Translations under genes and position numbers: made by a program
Shown: positions 1 to 7,990 of the stretch, in pieces
How positions within the stretch are numbered: the first letter of the stretch is position 1
Layout: the number at the start of each line of letters is the position of its first letter
The notes under the pieces: generated by a model
The model's database searches: none
The model's input: only the letters and a program-made list of their open reading frames with translations
Told to the model about the DNA's origin: nothing
Origin: Thiomonas sp.
GTDB lineage: Bacteria; Pseudomonadota; Gammaproteobacteria; Burkholderiales; Burkholderiaceae
Reading direction: 5' to 3'
DNA length: 8,851 bases
NCBI GenBank assembly: GCA_027443745.1
Contig: DAIAZB010000080.1
Location: 1-8,851, forward strand

Positions 1-867
1 GCCTTGGACGAAGCGCGTGCCGCCGGCTATCTCGGCGACAACATTCTCGGCAGCGCCTACAGCTTTCAGTTGCATGCCTCGCATGGTTTCGGCGCCTACA
101 TCTGCGGCGAAGAAACCGCGCTTCTCGAATCGCTGGAGGGCAAGAAGGGCCAGCCGCGTTTCAAGCCGCCGTTCCCTGCCAGTTTCGGCCTGTACGGCAA
201 GCCCACCACCATCAACAATACCGAGACCTTTGCCGCTGTGCCCTGGATCATCCGCAACGGCGGACAGGCCTATCTGGAATGCGGCAAACCCAACAACGGC
301 GGCACCAAGATCTACTCGGTTTCCGGTGACGTCGCGTTGCCCGGCAACTATGAAGTTCCCATGGGCACACCTTTCTCCAAACTCCTGGCGCTGGCTGGCG
401 GCATGCGCGAGGGCAGGGCGCTCAAGGCCGTGATTCCCGGCGGCTCATCGGCGCCTGTGCTTCCGGCCAATATCGTCATGGACTGCACGATGGATTACGA
501 CTCCATCGCCAAGGCCGGCTCCATGCTGGGGTCGGGAGCGGTCATCGTGCTCAACGACACGCGCTGCATGGTGAAGTCCTTGATGCGCCTGTCCTACTTC
601 TATCAGCACGAGTCCTGTGGCCAGTGCACACCCTGTCGCGAAGGGACTGGCTGGCTGTACCGCATGGTCCACCGCATCGAGCATGGCAAGGGCCGGCCGG
701 AAGACCTGGACGCACTCAACTCGGTGTCCGACAACATTGCCGGGCGCACGATTTGCGCTCTGGGGGATGCGGCGGCCATGCCAGTCAAGTCCTTCATCAA
801 GCATTTCCGCGCCGAATTCGAGCACCACATCGAACACAAAACCTGCATCGTGCCTGCGTATGTCTGA
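1..867 (+). CDS. nuoF: NADH-quinone oxidoreductase subunit F (NADH/FMN subunit), 3' part
   Basis: NuoF is the entry point of complex I: it oxidises NADH with FMN in the cytoplasmic arm and passes electrons to the 4Fe-4S cluster N3. The reading frame is open from the first base and 288 residues are visible. Family members are usually about 430-450 residues, so the N-terminal third, with the glycine-rich nucleotide-binding part, lies upstream of the window; the TTG at position 4 is internal, not a start. The conserved segment [17 protein letters not shown] (about 91-141) belongs to the FMN/NADH fold. The N3 ligands are seen as CGQCTPC, with Cys codons at 616-618, 625-627 and 634-636, and a fourth Cys at 754-756 in TICALGD. 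The frame ends at TGA 865-867, 46 bases before nuoG, in the usual F-G order. The related subunits HoxF and formate dehydrogenase beta are unlikely given the complete nuo context. Confidence 0.97.
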   Translation, partial: ALDEARAAGYLGDNILGSAYSFQLHASHGFGAYICGEETALLESLEGKKGQPRFKPPFPASFGLYGKPTTINNTETFAAVPWIIRNGGQAYLECGKPNNGGTKIYSVSGDVALPGNYEVPMGTPFSKLLALAGGMREGRALKAVIPGGSSAPVLPANIVMDCTMDYDSIAKAGSMLGSGAVIVLNDTRCMVKSLMRLSYFYQHESCGQCTPCREGTGWLYRMVHRIEHGKGRPEDLDALNSVSDNIAGRTICALGDAAAMPVKSFIKHFRAEFEHHIEHKTCIVPAYV

Positions 868-899
868 CGATCGCGCAGCTCCTTGCATCGCCTGCACAC

Positions 900-904
900 G
901 AGGT
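900..904 (+). promoter_or_regulatory. Ribosome binding site of nuoG
   Basis: GAGGT lies 9 bases before the ATG at 914. It is the only purine-rich Shine-Dalgarno-like stretch in the nuoF-nuoG spacer and supports that ATG as the start. Confidence 0.6.
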
Positions 905-913
905 TGACACAAC

Positions 914-3292
914 ATGGTTGAACTGGAAATCGACGGACGCAAGGTCGAGGTGCCCGAAGGCTCCATGGTGATGGATGCCACGCACAAACTCGACATCTAC
1001 GTCCCGCACTTCTGTTACCACCCGAAGCTGTCCATCGCGGCCAATTGCCGCATGTGCCTGGTCGACGTGGAAAAGGCCCCCAAACCCTTGCCGGCCTGTG
1101 CCACCCCCGTGGCCCAGGGCATGATCGTGCGAACCCATTCGGATAAGGCCATCCAGGCGCAGAAGGGCGTCATGGAACTGCTGCTCATCAACCATCCTCT
1201 CGATTGCCCGATTTGCGACCAAGGGGGTGAATGCCAGTTGCAAGACCTGGCCGTGGGCTACGGTGCCTCGTCTTCGCGCTACAGCGAAGAAAAGCGTGTG
1301 GTGTTCCACAAGAACGCCGGTCCTCTCGTGGCCATGGAGGAGATGACGCGCTGCATTCACTGCACACGCTGCGTGCGCTTCGGCCAGGAGGTCGCAGGCA
1401 TCATGGAACTCGGCATGGCCAACCGTGGCGAGCATTCCGAAATCACCACCTTTCTCGAGGGCTCGATCGACTCCGAACTCTCGGGCAACATGATCGACAT
1501 CTGCCCGGTCGGGGCACTCACCAGCAAGCCCTTCCGATTCGCTGCGCGCACCTGGGAACTCTCGCGTCGCGCCTCCATCAGCCCCCACGACAGCCTGGGC
1601 AGCAATCTGGTGATGCAGGTGAAGAACAACCGCGTCATGCGCGTGGTGCCGCAAGACAACGAGGCCATCAACGAATGCTGGATTTCCGACCGTGATCGCT
1701 TCAGCTACGAAGGACTCAACAGTCCCGAGCGCCTGACCCAACCCATGATCCGCAACGGTGAACAGTGGCGCGAGACGGACTGGCCCACCGCGCTCGGCTA
1801 TGTGGCGCAGGGTCTCAAGCGTGTAATCGAGGTCGATGGTCCGCAGGCCCTGGGCGGACTGGCCACGCCGCAAAGCACGCTCGAGGAGCTATTTCTGCTG
1901 AGCAAGCTGGTGCGCGCGCTCGGCAGCGAGAACATCGACTTCCGCCTGCGCCAATCGGATTTTTCCGCGGATGCGGCTCGCGCGCAGGGTTCCGCCATTC
2001 CCTGGCTCGGTCTGCCGCTTGCCGATGTCCGGCATCTGCAATCAGCACTGATCGTCGGTTCCTTCCTGCGCAAGGACCACCCGTTGCTCGCCGCCAAGCT
2101 GCGCCGCGCCGCCCGCTCGGGTGCCAAGATCAGTCTGCTGCACGCGGCTGACGACGACGCCCTCATGCCGCTGCACGCGCGCATGGTGCAACCGCCCAGT
2201 CGGTGGTTGCGCGGCCTGGCCGAAGTGGCCGCGGCGGTGGCTGCGGAACAGGGTATCGAGGCCCCGTCCGCGCTTGCGGGGCTGCAAGCCGGTGAAACCG
2301 CCCGGCGCGTCGCTCTCGGTTTGCTCTCCGGCCAGCGCAAGGCCGTGCTGCTGGGCAATGCCGCCGCGCAGCATCCCCAGGCGGCGCAACTCGACGTTCT
2401 GGGGCGCTGGATTGCCGCGCGCATCGGCGCGAGCTTTGGCTACACCGTCGAGGGTGGCAACACGGTTGGTGCCCATCTCGTCGGAGCCATGCCGCGACAG
2501 GGCGGTCTGAACGCCGCGCAAATGTTGCGCACCCCACCTGCAGCGATGCTCTTGTTGAATGTCGAACCCGAACTCGACACGCAGGACGCGGCTCTGGCGA
2601 TTGCGGCCATGCGTCGGTCGGCTTTTGTGGTGGCTTTGAGCGCCTACCGACATGGCGCGACCGACTACGCCCAGGTGCTGCTGCCGATTGCGCCGTTCAG
2701 CGAAACGGCGGGCAGCCTGGTGAACTGCGAGGGCGTTTTGCAAACCTTCAATCCGGTGGTGAGTAGCCCCGGACTATCGCGCCCCGCCTGGAAAGTCTTG
2801 CGCGTGCTTGCCGATCAACTCGGCCTGGTGGGATTTGAGTACGACACACTGGAGGCCGTGCGCGAAGCGGCGCTGCATGACCTGGATATCGCCTCCACGC
2901 TGGGGCAGCACATCGATAGTCCGCTGCCCGCCAGTCTCGAGATTGCTTCTTCAGCCGTACAGGATCAGGTCGCCCAATCGACCGATGCTTTCGAGCGTCT
3001 GGCGGAAGTGCCGATTTACAGCAGCGATGCCATCGTGCGCCGCTCAACCTCGCTGCAGCAAACGCGCGATGCGCGCCTGGCCGGGCAGATCGCACTTCCG
3101 CCAGACGCCTGGGAGCGTCTGGGACTGCAGCCCGGCGATCGCGTCACGGTCAAACAGGGTGCGAACAGCGCCGAGTTGCCGGCGCGGCGCGATGCCGGTC
3201 TGGCCTCTGGTGTGGCACGCATTCCCACAGCCCATCCTGCGACCGCGGGCCTCGGGCCCATGTTCGGTGCGGTTTCCGTGCACAAGGTCTGA
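914..3292 (+). CDS. nuoG: NADH-quinone oxidoreductase subunit G (iron-sulfur scaffold)
   Basis: NuoG is the large peripheral-arm subunit that carries electrons from NuoF towards NuoI. The predicted protein has 792 residues. An N-terminal ferredoxin-like 2Fe-2S domain has Cys34, Cys45, Cys48 and Cys62 (N1b). It is followed by the His-Cys motif His94, Cys98, Cys101, Cys107 (N5) and by Cys147, Cys150, Cys153 and Cys197 (N4). From about residue 220 to 690 comes a molybdopterin-oxidoreductase-like fold, which in this family is structural and has no known catalytic cofactor. The last 80 or so residues resemble the molybdopterin dinucleotide-binding cap. The extra N7 cluster known in E. coli and Thermus is absent: its ligand positions are Ser223, Asp226, Ser230 and Ser258. 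The length is shorter than the roughly 900 residues of E. coli NuoG, and close to what I recall for betaproteobacteria. nuoH begins 3 bases after the stop. Confidence 0.97.
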   Translation: MVELEIDGRKVEVPEGSMVMDATHKLDIYVPHFCYHPKLSIAANCRMCLVDVEKAPKPLPACATPVAQGMIVRTHSDKAIQAQKGVMELLLINHPLDCPICDQGGECQLQDLAVGYGASSSRYSEEKRVVFHKNAGPLVAMEEMTRCIHCTRCVRFGQEVAGIMELGMANRGEHSEITTFLEGSIDSELSGNMIDICPVGALTSKPFRFAARTWELSRRASISPHDSLGSNLVMQVKNNRVMRVVPQDNEAINECWISDRDRFSYEGLNSPERLTQPMIRNGEQWRETDWPTALGYVAQGLKRVIEVDGPQALGGLATPQSTLEELFLLSKLVRALGSENIDFRLRQSDFSADAARAQGSAIPWLGLPLADVRHLQSALIVGSFLRKDHPLLAAKLRRAARSGAKISLLHAADDDALMPLHARMVQPPSRWLRGLAEVAAAVAAEQGIEAPSALAGLQAGETARRVALGLLSGQRKAVLLGNAAAQHPQAAQLDVLGRWIAARIGASFGYTVEGGNTVGAHLVGAMPRQGGLNAAQMLRTPPAAMLLLNVEPELDTQDAALAIAAMRRSAFVVALSAYRHGATDYAQVLLPIAPFSETAGSLVNCEGVLQTFNPVVSSPGLSRPAWKVLRVLADQLGLVGFEYDTLEAVREAALHDLDIASTLGQHIDSPLPASLEIASSAVQDQVAQSTDAFERLAEVPIYSSDAIVRRSTSLQQTRDARLAGQIALPPDAWERLGLQPGDRVTVKQGANSAELPARRDAGLASGVARIPTAHPATAGLGPMFGAVSVHKV
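3284..3288 (+). promoter_or_regulatory. Ribosome binding site of nuoH inside the end of nuoG
   Basis: AAGGT lies 7 bases before the nuoH ATG at 3296 and sits within the last codons of nuoG. This arrangement suggests translational coupling of the two genes. Confidence 0.6.
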
Positions 3293-3295
3293 TCC

Positions 3296-4357
3296 ATGCT
3301 CGACACCTTCAATTCCGGTGGTTTGAACCTGCTCGGCCCGGTCGCTTGGCCGGTCGTTTGGACCATCATCAAGATCGTCGCTATCGTCTTGCCGCTGTTC
3401 ATCGCCGTCGCCTACCTCACGCTGTGGGAGCGCAAACTCATCGGCTGGATTCAGGTGCGCATCGGCCCCAACCGGGTCGGTCCCTTCGGCCTGCTGCAAC
3501 CCATCGCCGACGGCCTGAAATTCATCTTCAAGGAAATCATTGTCCCGACACAGGCCAGCCAGTTCCTGTTCATCCTCGGGCCCATCATGACCATCATGCC
3601 GGCGCTCGCCGCGTGGTCGGTCATGCCCTTCGGGCCCGATGTGGCGCTGGCCAATGTGAACGCCGGACTGCTGCTGCTGCTGGCCATCACCTCGCTCGAG
3701 GTCTACGGCATCATTATTGCGGGCTGGGCGTCCAACTCGAAGTACGCTTTCCTCGGGGCGATGCGTGCCTCGGCGCAGATGGTGAGCTACGAAATCGCCA
3801 TGGGCTTCTGTCTGGTGGTCGTGCTGATGGTTTCCGGCAGCCTGAATCTGACTCAAATCGTCATGGGCCAGATGAAAGGCCAGTTTGCCAGCATGGGGCT
3901 CAACTTCCTGTCCTGGAACTGGCTGCCGCTGCTGCCCATCTTCGTGGTGTATCTCATTTCCGGCATCGCCGAGACCAACCGCCATCCCTTCGACGTCGTC
4001 GAGGGTGAATCAGAAATCGTCGCCGGCCACATGGTGGAATATTCCGGCATGTCGTTCGCGCTGTTTTTCCTGGCCGAATACGCCAACATGATCCTGGTGT
4101 CCTTCCTCGCCGTGATCATGTTCTTGGGTGGCTGGGATGCACCGGTGTCGTTCCTCGGCTTCATTCCGGGCTGGATCTGGCTGGGCATCAAGGGCTTCCT
4201 GGTGGTCTCCATCTTCATCTGGGTGCGCGCCACCTTCCCGCGTTATCGTTACGACCAGATCATGCGCCTGGGTTGGAAAATCTTCATTCCCGTCACACTC
4301 GTCTGGCTGGTGCTGATCGGCGCCTGGATGCAGACCACCTGGTCGATCTGGAACTGA
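3296..4357 (+). CDS. nuoH: NADH-quinone oxidoreductase subunit H (quinone-site membrane subunit)
   Basis: NuoH is the inner-membrane subunit that joins the peripheral arm to the proton-pumping arm and forms part of the quinone chamber. The 353-residue product is strongly hydrophobic, with about eight predicted membrane helices by eye, as usual for the family. Conserved landmarks are [16 protein letters not shown] (45-60), the cytoplasmic loop [16 protein letters not shown] (225-240) followed by VEYSGM (247-252), and [11 protein letters not shown] (311-321). The acidic residues Glu226, Asp233, Glu236, Glu238, Glu240 and Glu248 match the charged loop thought to link quinone chemistry to proton movement. 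The ATG is 3 bases after the nuoG stop and has a Shine-Dalgarno sequence. No frameshift or missing segment is seen. Confidence 0.98.
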   Translation: MLDTFNSGGLNLLGPVAWPVVWTIIKIVAIVLPLFIAVAYLTLWERKLIGWIQVRIGPNRVGPFGLLQPIADGLKFIFKEIIVPTQASQFLFILGPIMTIMPALAAWSVMPFGPDVALANVNAGLLLLLAITSLEVYGIIIAGWASNSKYAFLGAMRASAQMVSYEIAMGFCLVVVLMVSGSLNLTQIVMGQMKGQFASMGLNFLSWNWLPLLPIFVVYLISGIAETNRHPFDVVEGESEIVAGHMVEYSGMSFALFFLAEYANMILVSFLAVIMFLGGWDAPVSFLGFIPGWIWLGIKGFLVVSIFIWVRATFPRYRYDQIMRLGWKIFIPVTLVWLVLIGAWMQTTWSIWN

Positions 4358-4371
4358 ACCGGAATACAAAC

Positions 4372-4860
4372 ATGGCCGCAGTTCGCGACACCTTCAACAG
4401 TTTTTTTCTGGTTGAGCTCTTCAAGGGCCTGGCCCTGACCGGCAAGCACGCGTTTCATCGCAAGATCACGGTGCAGTATCCTGAAGAAAAGACGCCCATG
4501 TCGCCGCGTTTTCGCGGTCTGCACGCTTTGCGTCGCTACCCCAACGGCGAGGAGCGCTGCATTGCCTGCAAGCTTTGCGAAGCGGTCTGCCCGGCGCTGG
4601 CGATCACGATCGAGAGCGAGCAACGCGAGGACGGCACCCGTCGCACCACGCGCTACGACATCGACCTGACCAAATGCATCTTCTGCGGTTTCTGCGAAGA
4701 AAGCTGCCCGGTCGATTCGATCGTCGAAACCCATATCTTCGAGTACCACGGCGAGCAGCGCGGTGATCTGTATTTCACCAAGGACATGCTGCTGGCTGTC
4801 GGCGACCGCTACGAACACGAAATCGCGCCCAACAAGGAGGCCGACGCCAAATACCGCTGA
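4372..4860 (+). CDS. nuoI: NADH-quinone oxidoreductase subunit I (two 4Fe-4S ferredoxin-type subunit)
   Basis: NuoI holds clusters N6a and N6b and passes electrons to N2 next to the quinone site. The product from ATG 4372 is 162 residues. The N-terminal 30 or so residues ([18 protein letters not shown] region) fit the amphipathic helix that lies on the membrane. Two ferredoxin motifs follow: Cys63, Cys66, Cys69, Cys73 ([12 protein letters not shown]) and Cys102, Cys105, Cys108, Cys112 ([12 protein letters not shown]). All eight ligands are present. The frame is open upstream to a TTG at 4273, but that start would overlap nuoH by 85 bases and add 33 residues unlike the family, so ATG 4372 is preferred. 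Its Shine-Dalgarno is weak (CGGA, 4360-4363). It lies 14 bases after nuoH. Confidence 0.97.
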   Translation: MAAVRDTFNSFFLVELFKGLALTGKHAFHRKITVQYPEEKTPMSPRFRGLHALRRYPNGEERCIACKLCEAVCPALAITIESEQREDGTRRTTRYDIDLTKCIFCGFCEESCPVDSIVETHIFEYHGEQRGDLYFTKDMLLAVGDRYEHEIAPNKEADAKYR

Positions 4861-4943
4861 AGGCCTTGCCGGCTGTGAACACCTCACGTGTTTCCTGACC
4901 GGTGTTTCGTTGCTCCACCACCCGCTCCAGGATCCGGAGGCAG

Positions 4944-4964
4944 CCTGCAGCCCCAGGCGGCAGG
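4944..4964 (+). repeat. Imperfect hairpin in the nuoI-nuoJ spacer
   Basis: Left arm CCTGCAGCC (4944-4952) pairs with right arm GGCGGCAGG (4956-4964) around a three-base loop CCA. Eight of nine pairs are Watson-Crick, with one A-G mismatch. No T-run follows, so it is not a typical intrinsic terminator. It could stabilise or mark a processing point in the mRNA, or be chance in GC-rich DNA. Confidence 0.4.
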
Positions 4965-4967
4965 ACG

Positions 4968-5001
4968 GTGGGACAACGCGCCGACGCCGCTGCCGTCTCA
5001 C
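4968..5001 (+). repeat. Stem-loop ending just before the nuoJ start codon
   Basis: GTGGGAC (4968-4974) can pair with GTCTCAC (4995-5001), seven pairs including one G-U, around a 20-base loop. The right arm ends 3 bases before the ATG at 5005. If it forms, it would sit over the region the ribosome must load on. This is a by-eye fold without any energy calculation. Confidence 0.3.
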
Positions 5002-5004
5002 ACC

Positions 5005-5640
5005 ATGACCATCCAAACTGCACTGTTCTACATCTTTTCCGCCGTGTTGCTGTTCGCCGCCTTCCGCGTGATCACCGCGCGCAACCCGGTGCACTCGGCG
5101 CTGTATCTCGTGCTCGCGTTCTTCCAGGCAGCCACCATCTGGATGCTGTTGCGGGCCGAGTTCCTCGCCATCGTGCTGGTGCTGGTGTATGTCGGCGCCG
5201 TGATGGTGCTGTTCCTGTTCGTCGTGATGATGCTCGACATCAATATCGACCGCTTGCGGCAGGGTTTTTGGCGGTACTTCCCGGTTGCCGCCCTGGTGGG
5301 TGTGTTCATCGTGCTGGAAATGGCCGCGGTGCTGATGCAGGCCTTTCAGATCGGCGGGCAGACCGCTGCTGCACAGATCGGCGGTCAGCCTTCCACGCCG
5401 GTTGCGCATGCGCTGGCGCAGTTGCCCAACACCAATGCCCTGGGCCTGGTGTTGTACACCCATTACCTTTATCCGCTGGAAATCGCAGCGGTCATCCTGC
5501 TGGTGGCCATCATCGCCGCCATTTCCCTGACCCTGCGCCGTCGCAAGGACACCAAGGCGATGCAGGTGTCCGAACAACTCAAGGTGCGGCGCCAGGATCG
5601 CGTGCGTCTGGTGCAGATGAAAGCCGAGGGCAAGGAGTAA
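5005..5640 (+). CDS. nuoJ: NADH-quinone oxidoreductase subunit J (membrane arm)
   Basis: NuoJ is a membrane subunit beside NuoK and NuoH that takes part in conformational coupling of quinone reduction to proton pumping. The product has 211 residues and about five hydrophobic helices. The best landmark is VYVGAVMVLFLFVVMMLD (61-78), the conserved third helix that contains the Tyr62 and Gly64 positions of the known pi-bulge. RNPVHSALYL (26-35) is also typical. ATG 5005 matches the usual N-terminus of the family, which begins a few residues before the first helix. There is no Shine-Dalgarno sequence in the 20 bases upstream, which are pyrimidine-rich. The C-terminal tail of about 35 residues is highly charged (RRRKDTKAM onwards) and cytoplasmic-like. 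A loop at residues 115-128 carries a doubled QIGGQ. nuoK starts 3 bases after the stop. Confidence 0.96.
   Translation: MTIQTALFYIFSAVLLFAAFRVITARNPVHSALYLVLAFFQAATIWMLLRAEFLAIVLVLVYVGAVMVLFLFVVMMLDINIDRLRQGFWRYFPVAALVGVFIVLEMAAVLMQAFQIGGQTAAAQIGGQPSTPVAHALAQLPNTNALGLVLYTHYLYPLEIAAVILLVAIIAAISLTLRRRKDTKAMQVSEQLKVRRQDRVRLVQMKAEGKE
5347..5388 (+). repeat. Short in-frame direct repeat in nuoJ
   Basis: Two 15-base copies, at 5347-5361 and 5374-5388, match at 14 of 15 bases and are spaced 27 bases apart start to start. They encode QIGGQ twice (residues 115-119 and 124-128) in the loop after the fourth hydrophobic segment. The exact nine-codon period suggests an old tandem duplication whose second halves have diverged. 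Confidence 0.6.
5632..5637 (+). promoter_or_regulatory. Strong ribosome binding site of nuoK
   Basis: AAGGAG lies 6 bases before the nuoK ATG at 5644 and overlaps the last codons of nuoJ. It is the best Shine-Dalgarno match in the window and suggests coupled, efficient translation of nuoK after nuoJ. Confidence 0.8.
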
Positions 5641-5643
5641 GCC

Positions 5644-5958
5644 ATGTTGGGATCGCTCAGTCTCGCGCATTACCTGGTGCTCGGCGCCATCCTGTTCGCC
5701 ATCTCGGTGGTTGGGATTTTTCTCAACCGGCGCAACCTCATCGTGATTCTGATGGCCATCGAACTGATGCTGCTGGCGGTGAACCTCAACTTCATTGCCT
5801 TCTCGCATGACCTGCAGAGCATGGACGGCCAGGTCTTCGTGTTTTTCATTCTCACTGTGGCCGCGGCCGAGTCGGCCATCGGCCTGGCCATCCTGGTGGT
5901 GCTGTTCCGCAACCTGTCCACGATCAACGTGGACGAACTCGACCACCTCAAGGGCTAA
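5644..5958 (+). CDS. nuoK: NADH-quinone oxidoreductase subunit K (small antiporter-like membrane subunit)
   Basis: NuoK is a small three-helix membrane subunit related to MrpC that contributes to a proton channel next to NuoJ. The 104-residue product shows three hydrophobic helices. The two buried glutamates of the family, Glu36 and Glu72 in E. coli, correspond to Glu40 (MAIELML) and Glu76 (AAAESAIG). NFIAFS and [15 protein letters not shown] are conserved landmarks, and the tail reads [11 protein letters not shown]. The length is close to the usual 100-102 residues, with the small excess at the N-terminus. The start is fixed by the Shine-Dalgarno sequence at 5632-5637. nuoL begins 4 bases after the stop. 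Confidence 0.98.
   Translation: MLGSLSLAHYLVLGAILFAISVVGIFLNRRNLIVILMAIELMLLAVNLNFIAFSHDLQSMDGQVFVFFILTVAAAESAIGLAILVVLFRNLSTINVDELDHLKG
5950..5954 (+). promoter_or_regulatory. Ribosome binding site of nuoL
   Basis: AAGGG in the last codons of nuoK lies 8 bases before the nuoL ATG at 5963. It supports that ATG over upstream in-frame starts that would overlap nuoK. Confidence 0.6.
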
Positions 5959-5962
5959 AGGC

Positions 5963-7990
5963 ATGGCTGAGACGATCAATCCCAACATCCTGCTGGTCAT
6001 CGCGCTGGCGCCGCTGGTGGGCGCCATCATCGCCGGCCTGTTCGGCAAGGCCATCGGCCGCGTCGGCAGTCACAGCGTCACCACCGCCAGCGTTGCCCTC
6101 TCTTTCGCCTTGTCGGCCTGGGTGCTGATGCAGGTGGTGGGTGGGGCTCACTACAACGGCACGGTCTACACCTGGATGCAGGTCGGCGGCCTGAAGATGG
6201 ACGTCGGCTTCCTCATCGACAGCCTGTCGGCCCTCATGATGGTGGTGGTCACCTTCGTCTCGATGTGCGTCCACATCTACACCATCGGCTATATGTCAGA
6301 CGATCCCGGCTACCAGCGCTTCTTCGCCTACATCAGCCTGTTCACCTTCAGCATGCTGATGCTGGTGATGAGCAACAACATGCTCCAGCTTTTCTTCGGC
6401 TGGGAAGCGGTCGGTCTGGTGTCCTATCTGTTGATCGGCTTCTGGTACACCAAGCCCACGGCCGTTTTCGCCAACATGAAGGCCTTCATCGTCAACCGTG
6501 TCGGCGACTTCGGCTTCATCCTCGGCATCGGCCTCGCCCTGGCCTACACCGGCAGCCTGAACTACACCGCCATCTTTGCCAAAGCCCCCGGGTTGGTCGC
6601 CTTGCACCTGCCCGGGACTGACTGGATGCTGACGACCGTGATCTGCATCAGCCTGTTCATCGGCGCCATGGGCAAGAGCGCGCAGTTCCCGTTGCATGTC
6701 TGGCTGCCCGATTCGATGGAAGGCCCGACGCCCATCTCCGCGCTGATCCACGCCGCCACGATGGTGACGGCCGGCATCTTCATGGTGGCGCGCATGTCGC
6801 CGTTGTTCGAACTGTCGAACACCGCGCTGTCCTTCATCATGGTCATCGGCAGCATCACGGCCTTGTTCATGGGCTTTCTCGGCGTCATTCAGAACGACAT
6901 CAAGCGTGTCGTTGCCTATTCCACACTGTCCCAACTCGGCTACATGACGGTGGCGCTGGGCGCTTCGGCCTACTCCGTCGCCATCTTCCACCTCATGACC
7001 CATGCGTTCTTCAAGGCGCTGCTGTTCCTCGCTGCGGGTTCGGTCATCATCGGCATGCACCATGACCAGGACATCCGCCACATGGGCGGCCTGCGCAAGT
7101 ACATGCCGATCACCTGGATCACCTTCCTGATTGGAACCCTGGCCTTGATCGGCACGCCGTTCTTCTCGGGTTTTTATTCCAAGGACAGCATCATCGACGC
7201 GGTAGGCGCCAGCAACCTTGCGGGCTCGGGTTTCGCCACGTTCGCCGTCACCGCCAGTGTCTTCGTCACCGCGCTGTACAGCTTCCGGCTCTATTTCCTG
7301 GTCTTCCACGGCAAGGAGCGTTTCCGCGATCTGCCGGCGCACGACGACCATGCCGTTGACGCCCACGACCATCACCACGGACCCCTGGAGCCTCACGAGT
7401 CGCCCTGGGTGGTGACCTTGCCCCTCATCCTGCTGGCCATTCCATCGGCCGTGATCGGCTACTTCACGATCCAGCCACTGCTCTTCGGCGGATTCTTCAA
7501 CGGGGCCATCAGCGTCAATGCCGCGGCACACCCGGCCATGGCCGATCTGGCCGAGCATTTCCACGGCTCCTTCCAGATGGCCATGCATGCTTTCACCGCC
7601 TTGCCGCTCTGGCTGGCTGTGGCCGGTGTCGCGGTGGCCTATTACGGCTATATGGTGAACCTGGCCTTTCCCGCTGCCGTGGAGCGCCTGTTCAAGCCGG
7701 TCTACGTCTTGCTGGATCACAAGTACTACATGGACTGGATCAACGAGAACATCATCGCCGCGGGCACGCGCCTGGTGGGCAAGGGTTTGTGGAGGGGTGC
7801 CGATGCAGGCCTGATCGACGGCCTGCTGGTCAACGGCACGGCGCGCGTGGTCGGCGTCGCCGCGGGTTTGATTCGCCAACTGCAAACCGGCTTCATCTAC
7901 TACTACGCCCTGGCCATGATCGGCGGCGTGGTGGTGTTCATGTGGCTCTATGTTCCGGGCAAGCTGCTGTCCGGTTGGTTCATCCGATAA
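5963..7990 (+). CDS. nuoL: NADH-quinone oxidoreductase subunit L (distal proton-pumping subunit)
   Basis: NuoL is the distal antiporter-like subunit of the membrane arm and is thought to move one proton per cycle; its long C-terminal lateral helix clamps NuoM and NuoN. From ATG 5963 the product is 675 residues, the usual length is 610-680. Key charged residues are present: Glu148 in FFGWEAVGLVSYLLIGFW, Lys238 in GAMGKSAQFPLHVWLPDSM, His263 in the ALIHAATMV segment, and Lys407 in SGFYSKDSI. These match E. coli Glu144, Lys229, His254 and Lys399. The region from about 580 to 640 fits the lateral helix and 645-663 the final membrane helix. A loop at 460-478 has seven histidines. An in-frame TTG at 5795 was rejected because it lies inside nuoK. 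nuoM follows after 34 bases. Confidence 0.97.
   Translation: MAETINPNILLVIALAPLVGAIIAGLFGKAIGRVGSHSVTTASVALSFALSAWVLMQVVGGAHYNGTVYTWMQVGGLKMDVGFLIDSLSALMMVVVTFVSMCVHIYTIGYMSDDPGYQRFFAYISLFTFSMLMLVMSNNMLQLFFGWEAVGLVSYLLIGFWYTKPTAVFANMKAFIVNRVGDFGFILGIGLALAYTGSLNYTAIFAKAPGLVALHLPGTDWMLTTVICISLFIGAMGKSAQFPLHVWLPDSMEGPTPISALIHAATMVTAGIFMVARMSPLFELSNTALSFIMVIGSITALFMGFLGVIQNDIKRVVAYSTLSQLGYMTVALGASAYSVAIFHLMTHAFFKALLFLAAGSVIIGMHHDQDIRHMGGLRKYMPITWITFLIGTLALIGTPFFSGFYSKDSIIDAVGASNLAGSGFATFAVTASVFVTALYSFRLYFLVFHGKERFRDLPAHDDHAVDAHDHHHGPLEPHESPWVVTLPLILLAIPSAVIGYFTIQPLLFGGFFNGAISVNAAAHPAMADLAEHFHGSFQMAMHAFTALPLWLAVAGVAVAYYGYMVNLAFPAAVERLFKPVYVLLDHKYYMDWINENIIAAGTRLVGKGLWRGADAGLIDGLLVNGTARVVGVAAGLIRQLQTGFIYYYALAMIGGVVVFMWLYVPGKLLSGWFIR

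Larger units (their letters stand above)
4861..5004 (+). other. nuoI-nuoJ spacer, longest non-coding stretch of the window
   Basis: These 144 bases separate nuoI from nuoJ, whereas all other junctions here are 3-46 bases. I see no RNA gene, terminator with a T-run, or convincing promoter in it. It holds three inverted repeats: AACAC-N5-GTGTT at 4878-4892, a stem of 8 pairs in 9 at 4944-4964, and a 7-pair stem at 4968-5001. GGAGG at 4936-4940 looks like a Shine-Dalgarno sequence but is about 64 bases before the nuoJ ATG. The nuoJ frame is open from 4888 (GTG), giving a proline- and glycine-rich 39-codon extension that does not look like NuoJ. Confidence 0.6.

Noticed and set aside
904..932. 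Possible promoter at the nuoF-nuoG junction, with TTGACA at 904-909
   Set aside because: The -35-like box is perfect, but at 16-18 bases downstream there is only AAATCG-like sequence, a poor -10, and the region is already inside nuoG.
797..1873. Minus-strand open frame of about 358 codons opposite the nuoF end and nuoG
   Set aside because: It runs opposite the cluster-binding part of nuoG, whose Cys motifs leave no doubt about the coding strand.
4944..4964. Intrinsic terminator between nuoI and nuoJ
   Set aside because: The stem is followed by ACGGTGGGAC, not by a T-run, and stopping transcription here would separate genes of one enzyme.
4888..5004. GTG start giving nuoJ a 39-residue N-terminal extension
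   Set aside because: The extension is proline- and glycine-rich, has no ribosome binding site, and does not resemble the NuoJ N-terminus, which fits ATG 5005 well.
4249..6054. Long minus-strand open frame of about 600 codons opposite nuoH-nuoL
   Set aside because: It lies opposite five well-recognised nuo genes. Its product is rich in His, Gln, Asp and Glu, typical of the antisense of hydrophobic GC-rich genes, and shows no known domain.
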